A DNA stretch of 64,000 nucleotides from Thauera sp. (GTDB taxonomy: Bacteria; Pseudomonadota; Gammaproteobacteria; Burkholderiales; Rhodocyclaceae). The stretch spans positions 124,001-188,000 of the forward strand of contig JACKMB010000001.1 in assembly GCA_024235615.1 (NCBI GenBank), written 5' to 3'. The stretch's first letter is position 1. Each line of letters opens with the position of its first letter. A program made the translations under genes and the position numbers. Shown here in pieces: positions 1-9,993 of this stretch. Under the pieces are notes generated by a model that saw only the letters and a program-made list of their open reading frames with translations, had not been told where the DNA came from and made no database searches.

Positions 1-1
1 C

Positions 2-55
2 CATCAGCAGAAATCGAAGACACTGGAACTGACAGGGTCGGGTGGAAATAGTTCA
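2..55 (-). promoter_or_regulatory. Possible ECF-sigma promoter at the left edge, reading out of the window
   Basis: On the minus strand TGAACTA (49-55) is followed after 16 bases by TCAGT (28-32), loosely resembling the GAACTT/TCTGA pattern of RpoE-type promoters. An ATG on the same strand (2-4) sits at the very edge. In many proteobacteria nadB lies back to back with rpoE, so this could be the start of an autoregulated rpoE. The match is partial and the gene lies outside the window, so this is a weak inference. Confidence 0.25.
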
Positions 56-117
56 GGCATGAGGAGCTTCGTCGCCAGGGCCCGACGATCCGCGCGCGCC
101 CGGCGGCCTGTCACCGC

Positions 118-1758
118 ATGCTATATTTCCTTCCCCGCAAATCCCGCCCGAGCGACATCTTGCTGAAACAGTACGACGTACTCATTCTTGGCAGCGGCAC
201 CGCCGGCCAGTCGATGGCCCTCCGCCTGGCGGACCGCCTGCGTGTGGCGCTCGTGACCAAGCGCGAACTCGCAGACAGCGCGAGCAACTGGGCGCAGGGC
301 GGCATCGCCGCGGTGCTCGACAATACGGACAGCATCGAAGCCCACATCCAGGACACCTTCGTCGCCGGTGCAGGCCTTTGCAACCCGCAATCGACACGCT
401 TCGTGGTCGAGAACGGCAAGCGCGCGATCGAGTGGCTGATCGACCGCGGCGTGCCCTTCACCCGCGAAGCCGACTCCCAGCTCGGCTACCACCTCACCCG
501 CGAAGGCGGCCACTCGCATCGACGCATCATCCATGCGGCCGACGCAACCGGCGCCGCGGTGCAGGCCACGCTCGGCGACCATGTGCGCCGGCACCCGAAC
601 ATCGACATCTTCGAGCACCACATCGCGGTCGACCTGATCACCGGTGACAAGCTCGGCCAGCCGGGCGCAGGCTGCCTCGGCGCCTACGTGCTCGACATCG
701 AGGGCGAGCGCGTGCTCACCTTCGCCGCGCGCAACACCGTGATCGCAACCGGCGGAACGGGCAAGGTGTACCTGTATACGACCAACCCCGACGTCGCCAC
801 CGGCGACGGCGTCGCGATGGCCTGGCGTGCCGGTTGCCGCGTGGGCAACATGGAGTTCATCCAGTTCCACCCCACCTGCCTCTACCACCCGCAGGCCAAG
901 TCCTTCCTGATCTCCGAGGCGGTGCGCGGCGAGGGCGGGCTGCTCAAGCTGCCCGACGGCACCCGCTTCATGCCCGATCACGACCCGCGCGAGGAGCTCG
1001 CCCCGCGCGACATCGTCGCGCGCGCGATCGACTTCGAGATGAAGAAGCGCGGCATCGACTGCGTGTACCTGGACATCAGCCACAAACCCGCCGACTGGCT
1101 GCGCGGCCACTTCCCCAACATCCACGCCCGTTGTCTCGAGCTCGGCATCGACATCACGAAGGAACCGATCCCGGTCGTACCGGCGGCGCACTATTCCTGC
1201 GGCGGCATCATGACCGACCTCGCCGCGCGCACCGACGTTCCCGGGCTCTACGCCGTGGGCGAGTCGGCGTGCACCGGACTGCACGGCGCCAACCGCCTGG
1301 CGAGCAACTCGCTGCTCGAGTGCCTGGTCTTCGGCGAGGCTGCCGCGGAGGACATCCTCTCCAAGGAGAACACGCCTGCGCCGGTGCTGCCCGACTGGGA
1401 CGAGAGCCGCGTCACCGACGCCGACGAGGAGGTGGTGATCTCGCACAACTGGGCGGAGCTGCGTCGCTTCATGTGGGACTACGTCGGCATCGTGCGCACC
1501 AACAAGCGCCTGCGTCGCGCCCAGCACCGCATCCGCCTGCTGTCGCGCGAGATCCACGAGTTCTATTCGAACTTCCGCGTCAGCAACGATCTGATCGAGC
1601 TGCGCAACCTGGTGACCACCGCCGACCTGATCGTGCGCTGCGCGCTCAAGCGCAAGGAGAGCCGTGGACTGCACCACTCGCGCGACTTTCCCGAGACCCT
1701 GCCGAAGGCGCGCGACACCGTCCTTCGCCCGCAAGCACCCCGGCCCCGCAAGGGCTGA
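118..1758 (+). CDS. nadB: L-aspartate oxidase NadB
   Basis: FAD enzyme that oxidises L-aspartate to iminoaspartate, the first step of de novo NAD synthesis. The dinucleotide-binding loop GSGTAGQ lies near residue 25. SWAQGGIAA near residue 57, the HxxxGGHSHRR stretch near residue 126 and the late [18 protein letters not shown] segment are typical of the fumarate reductase/aspartate oxidase family. At 546 aa it is slightly longer than usual (about 530). The ATG at 118 has no clear ribosome binding site and a TTG at 160 is a possible alternative start, so the first 14 residues are uncertain. It converges on the YgfX-like gene with a 59-bp gap. A pentanucleotide run (CCCTG repeated) lies just after its stop, near 1775-1790. 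Confidence 0.95.
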   Translation: MLYFLPRKSRPSDILLKQYDVLILGSGTAGQSMALRLADRLRVALVTKRELADSASNWAQGGIAAVLDNTDSIEAHIQDTFVAGAGLCNPQSTRFVVENGKRAIEWLIDRGVPFTREADSQLGYHLTREGGHSHRRIIHAADATGAAVQATLGDHVRRHPNIDIFEHHIAVDLITGDKLGQPGAGCLGAYVLDIEGERVLTFAARNTVIATGGTGKVYLYTTNPDVATGDGVAMAWRAGCRVGNMEFIQFHPTCLYHPQAKSFLISEAVRGEGGLLKLPDGTRFMPDHDPREELAPRDIVARAIDFEMKKRGIDCVYLDISHKPADWLRGHFPNIHARCLELGIDITKEPIPVVPAAHYSCGGIMTDLAARTDVPGLYAVGESACTGLHGANRLASNSLLECLVFGEAAAEDILSKENTPAPVLPDWDESRVTDADEEVVISHNWAELRRFMWDYVGIVRTNKRLRRAQHRIRLLSREIHEFYSNFRVSNDLIELRNLVTTADLIVRCALKRKESRGLHHSRDFPETLPKARDTVLRPQAPRPRKG

Positions 1759-1817
1759 ACAGCCGCGCAGGCCCTGCCCTGCCCTGCCCTGACGCGGGCC
1801 GTCGCAGTGCGGTCGCT

Positions 1818-2315
1818 TCAGGGCGCGGTGTTCCCTGGCGGCACGCGCCCGGCACGGTGGCGCAACCAGACCCTGAGCAGTCGAAAGCTGCCTGCCGACA
1901 GATTGTCGGGTACGAGGAACAGTCTTCGCACGCGCGATGCTTCAGCCTCCGCCGCTGACTGCGCCACCGGATCGAGCGCGAACCACGCCGCCATCGGCAA
2001 CACCACCTGCGAATCCGCGCGCACCCGGTACAGGCCACCGGTTCCTCCGGGCTCCCTCGACAACTCGAGTGCGCCATCGCCCTCCAGCCACACCGTGCAG
2101 CCTTCCAGACCGGCCTGCGTGCGCAGGCCGCGCAACAGCGACACCAGCAGCGAACCCCAGGCGCCAGCGGCGATCAGCCCATCCACGCCTCCGCCTCCCC
2201 ACTCGCGGAAAGCCGGGACATGAAAAAGCGCCAGTGCGGCCGCGACATGCACGACCCACACCGACGCTTTTATTGTGCTCGAGCCGCGCAGCTTCAGTTC
2301 GATCGGGAACCGCAT
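1818..2315 (-). CDS. YgfX-like small inner-membrane protein
   Basis: 165 aa. Two hydrophobic segments at about residues 15-33 and 44-60 suggest two membrane helices, followed by a soluble tail containing W, RR and LFLVPDNLSAGSFRLLRVWLR. That ending resembles the YgfX/CptA family, in which a similar phrase with RLRVWLR closes the protein. YgfX-like genes commonly sit near nadB and fab genes in betaproteobacteria, and this one starts 22 bp after fabF on the same strand. The family has been described as a toxin-like modulator of the cytoskeleton in E. coli, but a function here cannot be read from sequence. The assignment rests on topology, tail and context. Confidence 0.6.
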   Translation of the reverse strand: MRFPIELKLRGSSTIKASVWVVHVAAALALFHVPAFREWGGGGVDGLIAAGAWGSLLVSLLRGLRTQAGLEGCTVWLEGDGALELSREPGGTGGLYRVRADSQVVLPMAAWFALDPVAQSAAEAEASRVRRLFLVPDNLSAGSFRLLRVWLRHRAGRVPPGNTAP

Positions 2316-2337
2316 GCCGCGCCGCCGCGCAGACGGA

Positions 2338-3573
2338 TCAGACCCGGCGGAAGACCAGGGTGCCGTTGGTTCCGCCGAAGCCGAAGTTGTTCTTCAGGGC
2401 CACATCGATCTTCATCTCGCGAGCGACGTTGGCGCAGTAGTCCAGGTCACACTCGGGATCCTGCTCGAAGAGATTGATCGTCGGTGGCGAGACCTGGTGA
2501 TGCACCGCGAGGGCGGTAATCACCGACTCCAGACCGCCGGCGCCACCGAGCAGGTGGCCGGTCATCGACTTCGTCGAGTTCACCACCAGCTTCTTCGCGG
2601 CATCCACGCCGAAGGCGAGCTTGATCGCGTCGGTCTCGTTCTTGTCGCCGAGCGGGGTCGAGGTGCCGTGCGCGTTGAGGTAGTGCACCTGATCGACGCT
2701 GACGCCGGCATCCTTCATGGCGTTGACCATGCTGCGGCGCGGACCGTCGGTGTCGGGTGCGGTCATGTGGTAGGCGTCGCCGCTCATGCCGAAGCCGGCA
2801 ATCTCGGCGTAGATCCTGGCGCCACGGCGCTTGGCGTGCTCGTACTCCTCGAGCACCATCACGCCGGCGCCCTCGCCGAGAACGAAGCCGTCACGCCCCT
2901 TGTCCCACGGACGGCTGGCGGTGGCGGGATCGTCGTTGCGGGTCGACAGCGCCTTGGCGGAGCCGAAGCCGCCGATGGCAAGGTTGGTCACGGTGGACTC
3001 GGCGCCGCCGCACACCATCACGTCCGCGTCACCGTAACCGATCATGCGCGCGCCCATGCCGATCGCGTGCAGGCCGGTGGTGCAGGCGGTGACGACCGCG
3101 AGGTTGGGCCCCTTCATGCCGAACATGATCGACAGGTTGCCCGAGATCATGTTGATGATGGTGCCCGGAATGAAGAAGGGCGAGATCTTGCGTGGACCGC
3201 CACCGAGGAAGTCGTTGTGCGTATCCTCGATCATCGGCAGTCCGCCGATGCCCGAGCCGATGTTGATGCCGATGCGGTCGGCGTTGGCCTCGGTGACCTC
3301 GATGCCGGAGTCACGGATCGCCTGGATGCCCGCCGCCATGCCGTAGTGGATGAAGACATCCATGCGGCGCGCCTCCTTGGGCGACAGGTAGGCGGACACG
3401 TCGAAATCCTTCACCTCGCCGGCGATGCGGGAAGCGAAGTTGCTCGCGTCGAAACGGGTGATCGGACCGATGCCGCTCTTGCCGGCGATCAGGTTGGACC
3501 AGGCTTCGGTGACAGTATTGCCGACAGGCGAGATCACGCCCAGACCGGTGACGACGACTCTACGACGCGACAC
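2338..3573 (-). CDS. fabF: 3-oxoacyl-ACP synthase II (FabF)
   Basis: Condensing enzyme that elongates acyl-ACP with malonyl-ACP in fatty-acid synthesis. 411 aa, the normal length. The active-site cysteine is in TACTTGLHA (about residue 163) and the two catalytic histidines are in [11 protein letters not shown] (about 303) and [12 protein letters not shown] (about 339), giving the Cys-His-His triad. The N-terminus [18 protein letters not shown] is typical. It is the last fab gene of the leftward operon, about 100 bp beyond acpP. Confidence 0.97.
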   Translation of the reverse strand: MSRRRVVVTGLGVISPVGNTVTEAWSNLIAGKSGIGPITRFDASNFASRIAGEVKDFDVSAYLSPKEARRMDVFIHYGMAAGIQAIRDSGIEVTEANADRIGINIGSGIGGLPMIEDTHNDFLGGGPRKISPFFIPGTIINMISGNLSIMFGMKGPNLAVVTACTTGLHAIGMGARMIGYGDADVMVCGGAESTVTNLAIGGFGSAKALSTRNDDPATASRPWDKGRDGFVLGEGAGVMVLEEYEHAKRRGARIYAEIAGFGMSGDAYHMTAPDTDGPRRSMVNAMKDAGVSVDQVHYLNAHGTSTPLGDKNETDAIKLAFGVDAAKKLVVNSTKSMTGHLLGGAGGLESVITALAVHHQVSPPTINLFEQDPECDLDYCANVAREMKIDVALKNNFGFGGTNGTLVFRRV

Positions 3574-3671
3574 AGGCGACTCCGTTGAAATCGTTGGGGA
3601 AATTCAGACCTGTCCGCTTGCCGCTGCGATGCGCGGTAACGCGGACAGGGGACGCGCAGAATGCGCGCGGG

Positions 3672-3911
3672 TTACTTCTTGAGGTGGGCGTTGACGTAGT
3701 CGATCGCCTGCTGGACGGTGGTGATCTTCTCGGCCTCTTCGTCCGGGATCTCGCACTCGAACTCTTCTTCCAGCGCCATGACCAGCTCCACGGTGTCCAG
3801 CGAATCCGCGCCCAGATCATCGACGAACGAAGACTCGGTCTTGATCTCCGATTCGTTCACGCCAAGTTGCTCAGCGACGATCTTCTTGACGCGCTGTTCG
3901 ATGTTCTCCAT
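3672..3911 (-). CDS. acpP: Acyl carrier protein
   Basis: 79 aa, strongly acidic, four-helix carrier of growing acyl chains. The phosphopantetheine serine is in [18 protein letters not shown] (about residue 38). A Shine-Dalgarno AAGGAGTT precedes the ATG. The 88-bp gap to fabG contains a TAGAAT hexamer that could be the -10 of an extra promoter, which would suit the high demand for ACP. It lies between fabG and fabF, the standard order. Confidence 0.97.
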   Translation of the reverse strand: MENIEQRVKKIVAEQLGVNESEIKTESSFVDDLGADSLDTVELVMALEEEFECEIPDEEAEKITTVQQAIDYVNAHLKK

Positions 3912-3999
3912 GAACCAACTCCTTCCTGAGGGTGACAGGTGAATGTAAAAAGCCGGCGTATTCTACCAAAACGCCGCAGAACCGCTATCCCGACGCGAA

Positions 4000-4749
4000 T
4001 CAGGACATGTACATGCCGCCATTGACGTGCAGGGTGGTGCCCGTCACGTAGGCGGCAGCGGGGGAAGCGAGGAACGCGACGGCGCCGGCAATTTCTTCCG
4101 GACGGCCGAGGCGACCCAGCGCGATGTTGCCGAGCAGGGCGTCGCGCGCGGCCTCGGGCAGCGCGCGCGTCATGTCGGTGTCGATGAAACCGGGGGCGAC
4201 GCAATTGACCGTGATGTTGCGGCTGCCGAGCTCGCGCGCGAGCGCGCGCGTCATGCCTGCCACGCCCGCCTTGGCCGCCGCGTAGTTGGCCTGCCCCGGG
4301 TTTCCGGAGCTGGCCACCACCGAGGTGATGTTGATGATGCGGCCGTTGCGGGCCTTCATCATGCCGCGCATCACCAGCTTGCTCATGCGGAAGACGGCGC
4401 GCAGGTTGGTGTCCAGCACCGCATCCCAGTCCTCGTCCTTCATGCGCATCGCGAGGTTGTCGCGGGTGATGCCGGCGTTGTTGACCAGGATGCCGACGGC
4501 GCCGAAGCGCTTCTCGACCTCGCCGAGCAGCGCTTCGCAGGCGGCGGCGTCGGTCACGTTCAGCGCCATGCCGGCACCCTGGATGCCGGCGTCGGCGAGC
4601 GCCTTGCCGATGTCGGCGGCGCCGGACTCGGAGGTGGCTGTGCCGACCACCGTGGCGCCGAGGCGGCCGAGTTCGAGCGCCACCGCGCGGCCGATGCCCC
4701 GCGACGCGCCGGTGACCAGGGCGACCTGGCCTTCGAGCGAGAAACTCAT
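4000..4749 (-). CDS. fabG: 3-oxoacyl-ACP reductase (FabG)
   Basis: NADPH-dependent short-chain dehydrogenase that reduces 3-ketoacyl-ACP. 249 aa. It has the cofactor loop TGASRGIGRA (about residues 14-23), NNAGITRDN, the catalytic serine in NITSVVASSGNPGQ (about 142), and the YAAAK active-site tyrosine and lysine (about 155-159). It starts 3 bp after fabD ends, so the two are translationally close. Confidence 0.97.
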   Translation of the reverse strand: MSFSLEGQVALVTGASRGIGRAVALELGRLGATVVGTATSESGAADIGKALADAGIQGAGMALNVTDAAACEALLGEVEKRFGAVGILVNNAGITRDNLAMRMKDEDWDAVLDTNLRAVFRMSKLVMRGMMKARNGRIINITSVVASSGNPGQANYAAAKAGVAGMTRALARELGSRNITVNCVAPGFIDTDMTRALPEAARDALLGNIALGRLGRPEEIAGAVAFLASPAAAYVTGTTLHVNGGMYMS

Positions 4750-4752
4750 GTC

Positions 4753-5682
4753 TTACCTCACCGCCGCAATGGCTTGTTCCAGGCTCGCCGCGTCGTGCGC
4801 CGAACCCCCTTCGACTTCCTTGGCGATGCGCTTGGTCATGCCGGCGAGCACCTTGCCCGGGCCGCACTCGATGACGTGGCTCATGCCGCGCGCGGCCATG
4901 GCCTGCACGAGCTCGATCCAGCGCACCGGCGAATAGGCCTGGCGCACGAGGGCATCACGAATCTTCTCGGGATCATCGTACACCGCGACGTCGACGTTGT
5001 TGATGACGTCGATTTCCGGCTTGACGATGCTCACCCCGGCGAGGCGCTCGGCAAGCCGCTCGGCCGCCGGGCGCATCAACGCGCAGTGGAAGGGAGCGGA
5101 CACGGGCAGCAGCACGGCACGCTTGGCACCCTTGGCCTTGGCGATCTCGCTCGCGCGCTCCACCGCCGCCTTGGCGCCGGCGATCACGATCTGGCCAGGG
5201 GCGTTGAGGTTGGCCGCCTCGACGACTTCGCCCTGCGCAGCCTCGGCGCAGGCGGCATGCACCGCGTCGGGCTCCAGGCCCATCACCGCGGCCATCGCCC
5301 CTTCGCCCGCAGGCACGGCCTCCTGCATCGCCTGCGCGCGGAAGCGCACCAGCGGCACGGCGTCCTTGAAGGCCATCGCACCCGCAGCGACGAGCGCCGA
5401 GTATTCGCCCAGGCTGTGCCCGGCCACCACGGCCGGCTTCGGCCCACCTGCGGCCAGCCAGGCGCGCCACGCCGCCACGCCGGCGGTCAGCATCAGCGGC
5501 TGGGTGTTGACGGTGAGCGCGAGGCGCTCGGCGGGGCCGTCGCAGACCATCGCCCAGAGGTCCTCGCCGAGCGCCTCGGAGGCTTCCGCAAAGGTGTCAC
5601 GGATGACGGCGGACTCGCCGTAGGCGGCCATCATGCCGACCGACTGCGAACCCTGGCCGGGAAAAACCAGCGCAAACGCCAT
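4753..5682 (-). CDS. fabD: Malonyl-CoA:ACP transacylase (FabD)
   Basis: Loads malonyl groups from CoA onto ACP. The frame is open upstream of 5682, but the family N-terminus MAFALVFPGQGSQSVGM begins at 5682 and is preceded by GGAG, so this start (309 aa) is chosen. The oxyanion/active-site motifs are FPGQGSQ near the start and GHSLGEYSALVAAG with the nucleophilic serine at about residue 92. A catalytic histidine lies in SAPFHCALM (about 201). It sits between fabH and fabG in the operon. Confidence 0.96.
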   Translation of the reverse strand: MAFALVFPGQGSQSVGMMAAYGESAVIRDTFAEASEALGEDLWAMVCDGPAERLALTVNTQPLMLTAGVAAWRAWLAAGGPKPAVVAGHSLGEYSALVAAGAMAFKDAVPLVRFRAQAMQEAVPAGEGAMAAVMGLEPDAVHAACAEAAQGEVVEAANLNAPGQIVIAGAKAAVERASEIAKAKGAKRAVLLPVSAPFHCALMRPAAERLAERLAGVSIVKPEIDVINNVDVAVYDDPEKIRDALVRQAYSPVRWIELVQAMAARGMSHVIECGPGKVLAGMTKRIAKEVEGGSAHDAASLEQAIAAVR

Positions 5683-5728
5683 GCTGTTCTCCGCTTGTAT
5701 CAAAGGTGGGAAATCGGGGAAAGGAAAC

Positions 5729-6694
5729 TCAGAAATCGATCAGGGCGGCGCCCCAGGTGAAGCCGCCGCCGACGCCCTCGACCACGATGCGGTGCCCCGG
5801 ACGCAGTTGCCCGGTACGCACCGCCTCGTCGAGCGCGAGCGGAATCGACGCCGCCGAGGTGTTGCCGTGGTGGTCGAGCGTGGTGACCACGCGCTCCATC
5901 GGCACGCCGAGCCGCTTCGCGGTCGCCTGGATGATGCGGATGTTGGCCTGGTGCGGGATCAGCCAGTCGATGCTGGACGCCTCCACGCCGGCTGCATCGA
6001 GCACCTCGTTGGCGACGTCGCCGAGCACCTTGACCGCGAACTTGAACACGGCCTGGCCATCCATGCGCAGGAAGGGGTCGCCGATCACCTGGCCGGAGGC
6101 CACGCCGCCGGGCACGCACAGGATGGGGTGATGGCTGCCGTCCGCGTGCAGCGCCGAGGCGAGGATGCCGGGATGCTCCGAGGCCTCGAGCACGACCGCG
6201 CCCGCACCGTCGCCGAACAGCACGCAGGTGGCACGATCGGACCAGTCGAGGATGCGCGAGAACACCTCTGCGCCGATCACCAGCGCGCGCTTGTGGCTGC
6301 CCGAGCGGATGAACTTCTCGGCAACGCTGAGCGCATAGATGAAGCCGCTGCAAACCGCCTGCACGTCGAAGGCCGCGCCGCCGTTGCGGATGCCGAGCTT
6401 GGACTGCACCAGGGCGGCGGTGCTGGGAAAGATGTAGTCGGGCGTCGAGGTGGCGACGATGATGAGGTCGATGTCCTCGGCCTCGCAGCCGGCGGCCTCG
6501 ATCGCGCGCTCGGCGGCGACGCGGGCGAGATCGCTCGCGCCGGTGTCGGCGGCGGCCAGGTGGCGGCTGCGGATGCCCGAGCGGCTCACGATCCACTCGT
6601 CCGACGTCTCGATGCCGCGCTTGACCAGATCGTCGTTGCTGACCGGCTCGCCTGGCAGATAGCTGCCCGTACCGGCAATCCGTGCGTAGATCAT
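5729..6694 (-). CDS. fabH: 3-oxoacyl-ACP synthase III (FabH)
   Basis: Initiates fatty-acid synthesis by condensing acetyl-CoA with malonyl-ACP. The frame is open far upstream, but [20 protein letters not shown] is the conserved start and its ATG overlaps the plsX stop by 4 bp, giving 321 aa. Catalytic Cys is in [12 protein letters not shown] (about residue 112), His in [12 protein letters not shown] (about 245) and Asn in [11 protein letters not shown] (about 275). Confidence 0.97.
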   Translation of the reverse strand: MIYARIAGTGSYLPGEPVSNDDLVKRGIETSDEWIVSRSGIRSRHLAAADTGASDLARVAAERAIEAAGCEAEDIDLIIVATSTPDYIFPSTAALVQSKLGIRNGGAAFDVQAVCSGFIYALSVAEKFIRSGSHKRALVIGAEVFSRILDWSDRATCVLFGDGAGAVVLEASEHPGILASALHADGSHHPILCVPGGVASGQVIGDPFLRMDGQAVFKFAVKVLGDVANEVLDAAGVEASSIDWLIPHQANIRIIQATAKRLGVPMERVVTTLDHHGNTSAASIPLALDEAVRTGQLRPGHRIVVEGVGGGFTWGAALIDF

Positions 6695-7707
6695 GCGTTC
6701 ACCTCGTTCATGCTCGCCATGCGTTCGGAGATGCGCTCGATGAGCCGGTTCGACGCCGCCTCGGCCGCACGCGAGAGTGCATTGCCGAAGGCGAGCACGT
6801 CGGCCGAGCCATGGCTCTTGAGCACCACGCCGCGCAGGCCGAGCAGCGGCGCACCATTGTAAAGACGATGATCGACCCGCTTCTTGAAGCGCTTGAGCAC
6901 GGGCATCGCCGCCACCGCCAGCAACTTGGTGAACAGCGTGCGCTTGAACTCCTGCTTCAGGAATGCTCCGACCATCTGTGCCAGGCCCTCGGAGGTCTTG
7001 AGCGCGACGTTGCCGACGAAGCCGTCGCAGACGACCACATCGACGGTGCCCTCGTAGATGTCGTTGCCCTCGACGTTGCCGTGGAAGTTGAGACCGCTGT
7101 TGCGCAGCAGATCCCCCGCCTCCTTGACGACGTCGTTGCCCTTGATGACCTCTTCGCCGATGTTGAGCAGGCCGACGCTGGGACGATCCTTGTGCTCGAT
7201 CGCGGCAACGAGCATGGCGCCCATCACGCCGAACTGGAGCAGGTGCTCGGCGCTGCAATCGACGTTGGCGCCGAGGTCGAGCACGTAGGTGTGCCCCTTC
7301 ATCGACGGCAGCACGGTGGCGATCGCGGGGCGGTCGATTCCCGGCAGGGTCTTCAGCACGAAGCGCGAGATCGCCATCAGCGCGCCGGTGTTGCCCGCCG
7401 AGACGGCCGCGTTCGCCTCGCCTGCCTTGACGAGGTCCACCGCGACCCGCATCGACGAGTCCTTCTTGTTGCGCATGGCGATCGCGGGCGGATCGTCCAT
7501 GGCCACGACCTCGGAGGCCGCGCGCACGCGGATGCGTGCGCCAAATTCGGTGCTCGCGTTGCCGAGCAGGGGCGCGATCGCCTCCTCCCGCCCGACGAGG
7601 ATCGCGCTGGCCTGGGGATGGCTGCGCAGGAATTCCAGCGCGGCAGGCACGGTCACGACCGGGCCGTGATCGCCACCCATGCAGTCGATCGCAATGGTGA
7701 CACCCAT
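6691..7707 (-). CDS. plsX: Phosphate acyltransferase PlsX
   Basis: Converts acyl-ACP to acyl phosphate, the donor for PlsY in phospholipid synthesis. 338 aa, starting [16 protein letters not shown], the family signature. [10 protein letters not shown] (about residues 104-113) and the Asn/Gly-rich substrate segments are present. Its stop overlaps the fabH start (ATGA). A terminator-like hairpin lies between rpmF and plsX, so some plsX transcription may depend on read-through or on an internal promoter. Confidence 0.96.
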   Translation of the reverse strand: MGVTIAIDCMGGDHGPVVTVPAALEFLRSHPQASAILVGREEAIAPLLGNASTEFGARIRVRAASEVVAMDDPPAIAMRNKKDSSMRVAVDLVKAGEANAAVSAGNTGALMAISRFVLKTLPGIDRPAIATVLPSMKGHTYVLDLGANVDCSAEHLLQFGVMGAMLVAAIEHKDRPSVGLLNIGEEVIKGNDVVKEAGDLLRNSGLNFHGNVEGNDIYEGTVDVVVCDGFVGNVALKTSEGLAQMVGAFLKQEFKRTLFTKLLAVAAMPVLKRFKKRVDHRLYNGAPLLGLRGVVLKSHGSADVLAFGNALSRAAEAASNRLIERISERMASMNEVNA

Positions 7708-7742
7708 CGGGTTCTCGCGTGATTTCAGGTTCTAGGAGCCGG

Positions 7743-7780
7743 AAAAAAGGCGGCGCCGGCGCAGTGCGCCCGACGCCGCC
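7743..7780 (-). terminator. Hairpin plus T-run after rpmF
   Basis: On the minus strand a GC-rich hairpin (outer arms GGCGGCG and CGCCGCC, inner arms GGCGC and GCGCC around ACT) is followed at once by six T. It has the form of an intrinsic terminator or attenuator between rpmF and plsX. It would let ribosomal protein L32 be made in excess of the lipid enzymes downstream. Confidence 0.6.
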
Positions 7781-7802
7781 CTTCGGAATTCAGGCAGCAG
7801 GA

Positions 7803-7982
7803 TTACTCGCCCTTGCCCTTGGCGACCTTCTTGCCACGGTAGAAGCCGCTCGGGCTCACGTGATGGCGCAGGTGGGTCTCACCCGTGGTGGGCTCGACGG
7901 CCAGCGCCGGACCGGTGAGGAAGTCGTGGGCACGATGCATGCCACGCTTGGAGGGGGACTTCTTGTTCTGCTGAACGGCCAT
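7803..7982 (-). CDS. rpmF: 50S ribosomal protein L32
   Basis: 59 aa, beginning [20 protein letters not shown] and ending in a Lys/Gly-rich tail, the canonical short basic L32. It belongs to the large ribosomal subunit. As in many bacteria it follows yceD (29-bp gap) and precedes plsX. It lacks the zinc cysteines found in some L32 forms, the usual case in proteobacteria. Confidence 0.97.
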   Translation of the reverse strand: MAVQQNKKSPSKRGMHRAHDFLTGPALAVEPTTGETHLRHHVSPSGFYRGKKVAKGKGE

Positions 7983-8011
7983 GAGTAAGACTCCTAAGAC
8001 AAATATCGCGC

Positions 8012-8536
8012 CTAGTTCGCGCTGTGACTGCCTCGCAGCGACGCCAGCGCAGCGAAAGGCGATTCCTTCGACACGCCACCCTCGGGCTGGGGCGCATCAC
8101 AAACCTGGTGTCGCGGGGCGATCGGCAAGGCGAGCAGGATCTCGTCCTCGACCAGGGCAAGCACGTCGAGCTCGCCGTCGAGCTCGATCGCATCGACCTC
8201 GTCGTCCTCGAGCTCTTCCTCGGGGATCTGCTGCCCGGAACGCACCGGCTGCAGCGAGGAATCGACCTTCACCGGCCACGCCATCCCGCCGAGACAGCGC
8301 TGGCAGCAAAGCTGCAACTCTCCCTCGACCACAAGGCGCAGGCGCGGCTCGAGCCCCTCGACGCCATCGACCATCGACCCCTCGATCCGCCACGACACCT
8401 GCCCCACGGAAGACGCAAGCGCATCCGTCAGGCGCAGCATGTCCGCGACTGCGGCAACGCCTTCCAGCGTGCGCGCCTCCGCAGCGAAACGAAACGGGTC
8501 GGGGATGATCCTGGACGGATCGCCATGTTGCGACAT
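8012..8536 (-). CDS. yceD: YceD/DUF177 23S rRNA accumulation protein
   Basis: 174 aa. The DUF177 family is required for normal 23S rRNA accumulation and is almost always found before rpmF, as here. The core contains [16 protein letters not shown] (about residues 75-90), the family cysteine pair, followed by an acidic stretch [27 protein letters not shown] typical of the C-terminal half. The reading frame extends farther upstream; the start [10 protein letters not shown] at 8536 is chosen because it follows a promoter-like region and gives the usual length. Confidence 0.88.
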   Translation of the reverse strand: MSQHGDPSRIIPDPFRFAAEARTLEGVAAVADMLRLTDALASSVGQVSWRIEGSMVDGVEGLEPRLRLVVEGELQLCCQRCLGGMAWPVKVDSSLQPVRSGQQIPEEELEDDEVDAIELDGELDVLALVEDEILLALPIAPRHQVCDAPQPEGGVSKESPFAALASLRGSHSAN

Positions 8537-8548
8537 AAGCCGTGCATG

Positions 8549-8575
8549 ATAATATTTTTCGGATCCGCCTGTAAA
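8549..8575 (-). promoter_or_regulatory. Candidate sigma-70 promoter of the yceD-rpmF-fab operon
   Basis: In the 141-bp gap between yceD and the divergent maf gene, the minus strand reads TTTACA (8570-8575), 15 bases, then TATTAT (8549-8554) in a locally AT-rich patch. The spacer is short; an overlapping TATCAT three bases on gives 18. Position and AT content favour a promoter. Confidence 0.45.
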
Positions 8576-8677
8576 GGCTTCATTCAATTCGGGAAGCGTT
8601 TCCGCACGCCCTTCCCTCCAGCACAGTCGCGTGAGCTCCACGGCCAGTCGGCGCCGGAGCAAGCATGCACCGAAGCC

Positions 8678-9253
8678 ATGAAGATCGTCCTCGCCTCCAC
8701 CTCCGCCTACCGCAGGATGCTGCTCGAGCGCCTGCAACTGCCCTTCGACACCGACCGACCGGAGACCGACGAGTCGCCGCTGCCCGGCGAGCCCCCTGCC
8801 GTCACCGCCGAACGCCTGGCGCTCGAGAAGGCGCGCGCGGTCGCCGCGCGCTGGCCCGACGCGCTGATCATCGGCTCCGACCAGGTCGCGCACCTCGGCG
8901 ACGAGGTCTTCGGCAAGCCCGGCACCGAGGCGCGCGCGATCGCGCAGCTGCAGCGCATGCGCGGCCAGACCGTGGTCTTCCACACCGCGCTCGCCCTGCT
9001 CGACACGCGCAGCGGACACGCGCAGATCGACGGCGTGCCGACGCACGTGCGCTTCCGCGACCTCAGCGACGACGAGATCCGCCGCTACGTCGAGCGCGAA
9101 CGCCCGCTCGACTGCGCAGGCAGCGCCAAGTCCGAAGGACTCGGCATCACCCTGCTCGAGGCGATGAGCGGCGACGACCCCACCGCGCTGATCGGCCTGC
9201 CGCTGATCGCGCTCTCGCGCATGCTCCGCGCCGCCGGAGTGCAGCTGCCATGA
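8678..9253 (+). CDS. maf: Maf/YceF family nucleotide pyrophosphatase
   Basis: House-cleaning pyrophosphatase of the Maf superfamily. The YceF branch hydrolyses 7-methyl-GTP. The reading frame continues upstream of 8678, but MKIVLASTSAYRRMLLERL is the conserved N-terminus (191 aa). The SxSxxR phosphate loop (about residues 7-13), SDQVAHLGDEVFGKPGT (about 68-84) and the CAGSAKSEGLG segment (about 147-157) are visible. Its stop overlaps the next start (ATGA), so the two are probably co-translated. It is divergent from the fab operon. Confidence 0.92.
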   Translation: MKIVLASTSAYRRMLLERLQLPFDTDRPETDESPLPGEPPAVTAERLALEKARAVAARWPDALIIGSDQVAHLGDEVFGKPGTEARAIAQLQRMRGQTVVFHTALALLDTRSGHAQIDGVPTHVRFRDLSDDEIRRYVERERPLDCAGSAKSEGLGITLLEAMSGDDPTALIGLPLIALSRMLRAAGVQLP

Positions 9254-9978
9254 CCGAGCCCAGGCCACGGCGCGGCAGCCTCTATCTCGTCCCGGTGGCG
9301 CTCGGCGAGCACACGCCCTGGGCGCACTTCCTGCCCGCGCAGGCGCAGGCGATCGCCGCAGGCTTGCGCCACTTCGTGGTGGAGACGGCGCGCGCTGCGC
9401 GCGCCCACCTCAAGCAGCTCGACTATCCGCACCCGCTGCGCGAGACCGACATCCGCGAGCTCCCTGCCGAAGCCGCGGACGCCGTGCTCGACACCCTGCT
9501 CGCCCCCGCGCTCGCCGGCGCCGACCTCGGCCTGCTCTCGGACGCCGGCTGCCCGGCGGTGGCCGACCCTGGCGCCCGCCTCGTGGCGCGCGCGCACGCG
9601 CTGGATATCCGGGTCGTGCCGCTGGTCGGCCCCTCCTCCATCCTGCTCGGGCTGATGGGCTCGGGGCTCAACGGCCAGAGCTTCGCCTTCCACGGCTACC
9701 TGCCGGTGGCCGAGGGCGAGCGCGACGCCGCGCTGCGCACGCTCGAGGACGAGTCGCGCAGGCTCGGGCGCACGCAGATCTTCATCGAGACGCCCTATCG
9801 CAACGAGCGCATGTTCGAGGCGCTGCTCCGCACGCTGAAGCCCGAAACCCGGCTGTGCGTGGCCTGCGAGCTCAACACCGCGGGCGAGCTGCTCCTCACC
9901 CGCCCGGTGCGCGAGTGGAAGAAGGCCGCACGCCCCGCCCTCGCCCGCCGCCCGGCGCTCTTCCTGCTGCTGGCCTGA
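9250..9978 (+). CDS. SAM-dependent methyltransferase of the RsmI/tetrapyrrole methylase fold
   Basis: 242 aa. GSLYLVPVALG at residue 9, LGLLSDAGCPAVADPGARLVARAH (about 94-117) and VVPLVGPSSILLGLMGSGL (about 123-141) are the SAM-binding elements of the tetrapyrrole (corrin/porphyrin) methylase superfamily that includes RsmI. It is shorter and divergent from true RsmI, and such maf-linked paralogues are common in betaproteobacteria with unknown substrate. FIETPYRNERMFEALL (about 180-195) matches the RsmI-type C-terminal domain, so an RNA or small-molecule substrate is possible. Confidence 0.8.
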   Translation: MTEPRPRRGSLYLVPVALGEHTPWAHFLPAQAQAIAAGLRHFVVETARAARAHLKQLDYPHPLRETDIRELPAEAADAVLDTLLAPALAGADLGLLSDAGCPAVADPGARLVARAHALDIRVVPLVGPSSILLGLMGSGLNGQSFAFHGYLPVAEGERDAALRTLEDESRRLGRTQIFIETPYRNERMFEALLRTLKPETRLCVACELNTAGELLLTRPVREWKKAARPALARRPALFLLLA

Positions 9979-9993
9979 ACGGCGCCGCGTAGC

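Noticed and set aside
1770-1795. CCCTG pentamer run after nadB as a regulatory repeat
   Set aside because: Only about four units, between convergent stops, and no other signal. Kept as a note in the nadB entry.
8012-9268. Long minus-strand frame extending upstream of yceD through maf
   Set aside because: Only the part below 8536 is DUF177; the extension is antisense to maf and not conserved in the family.
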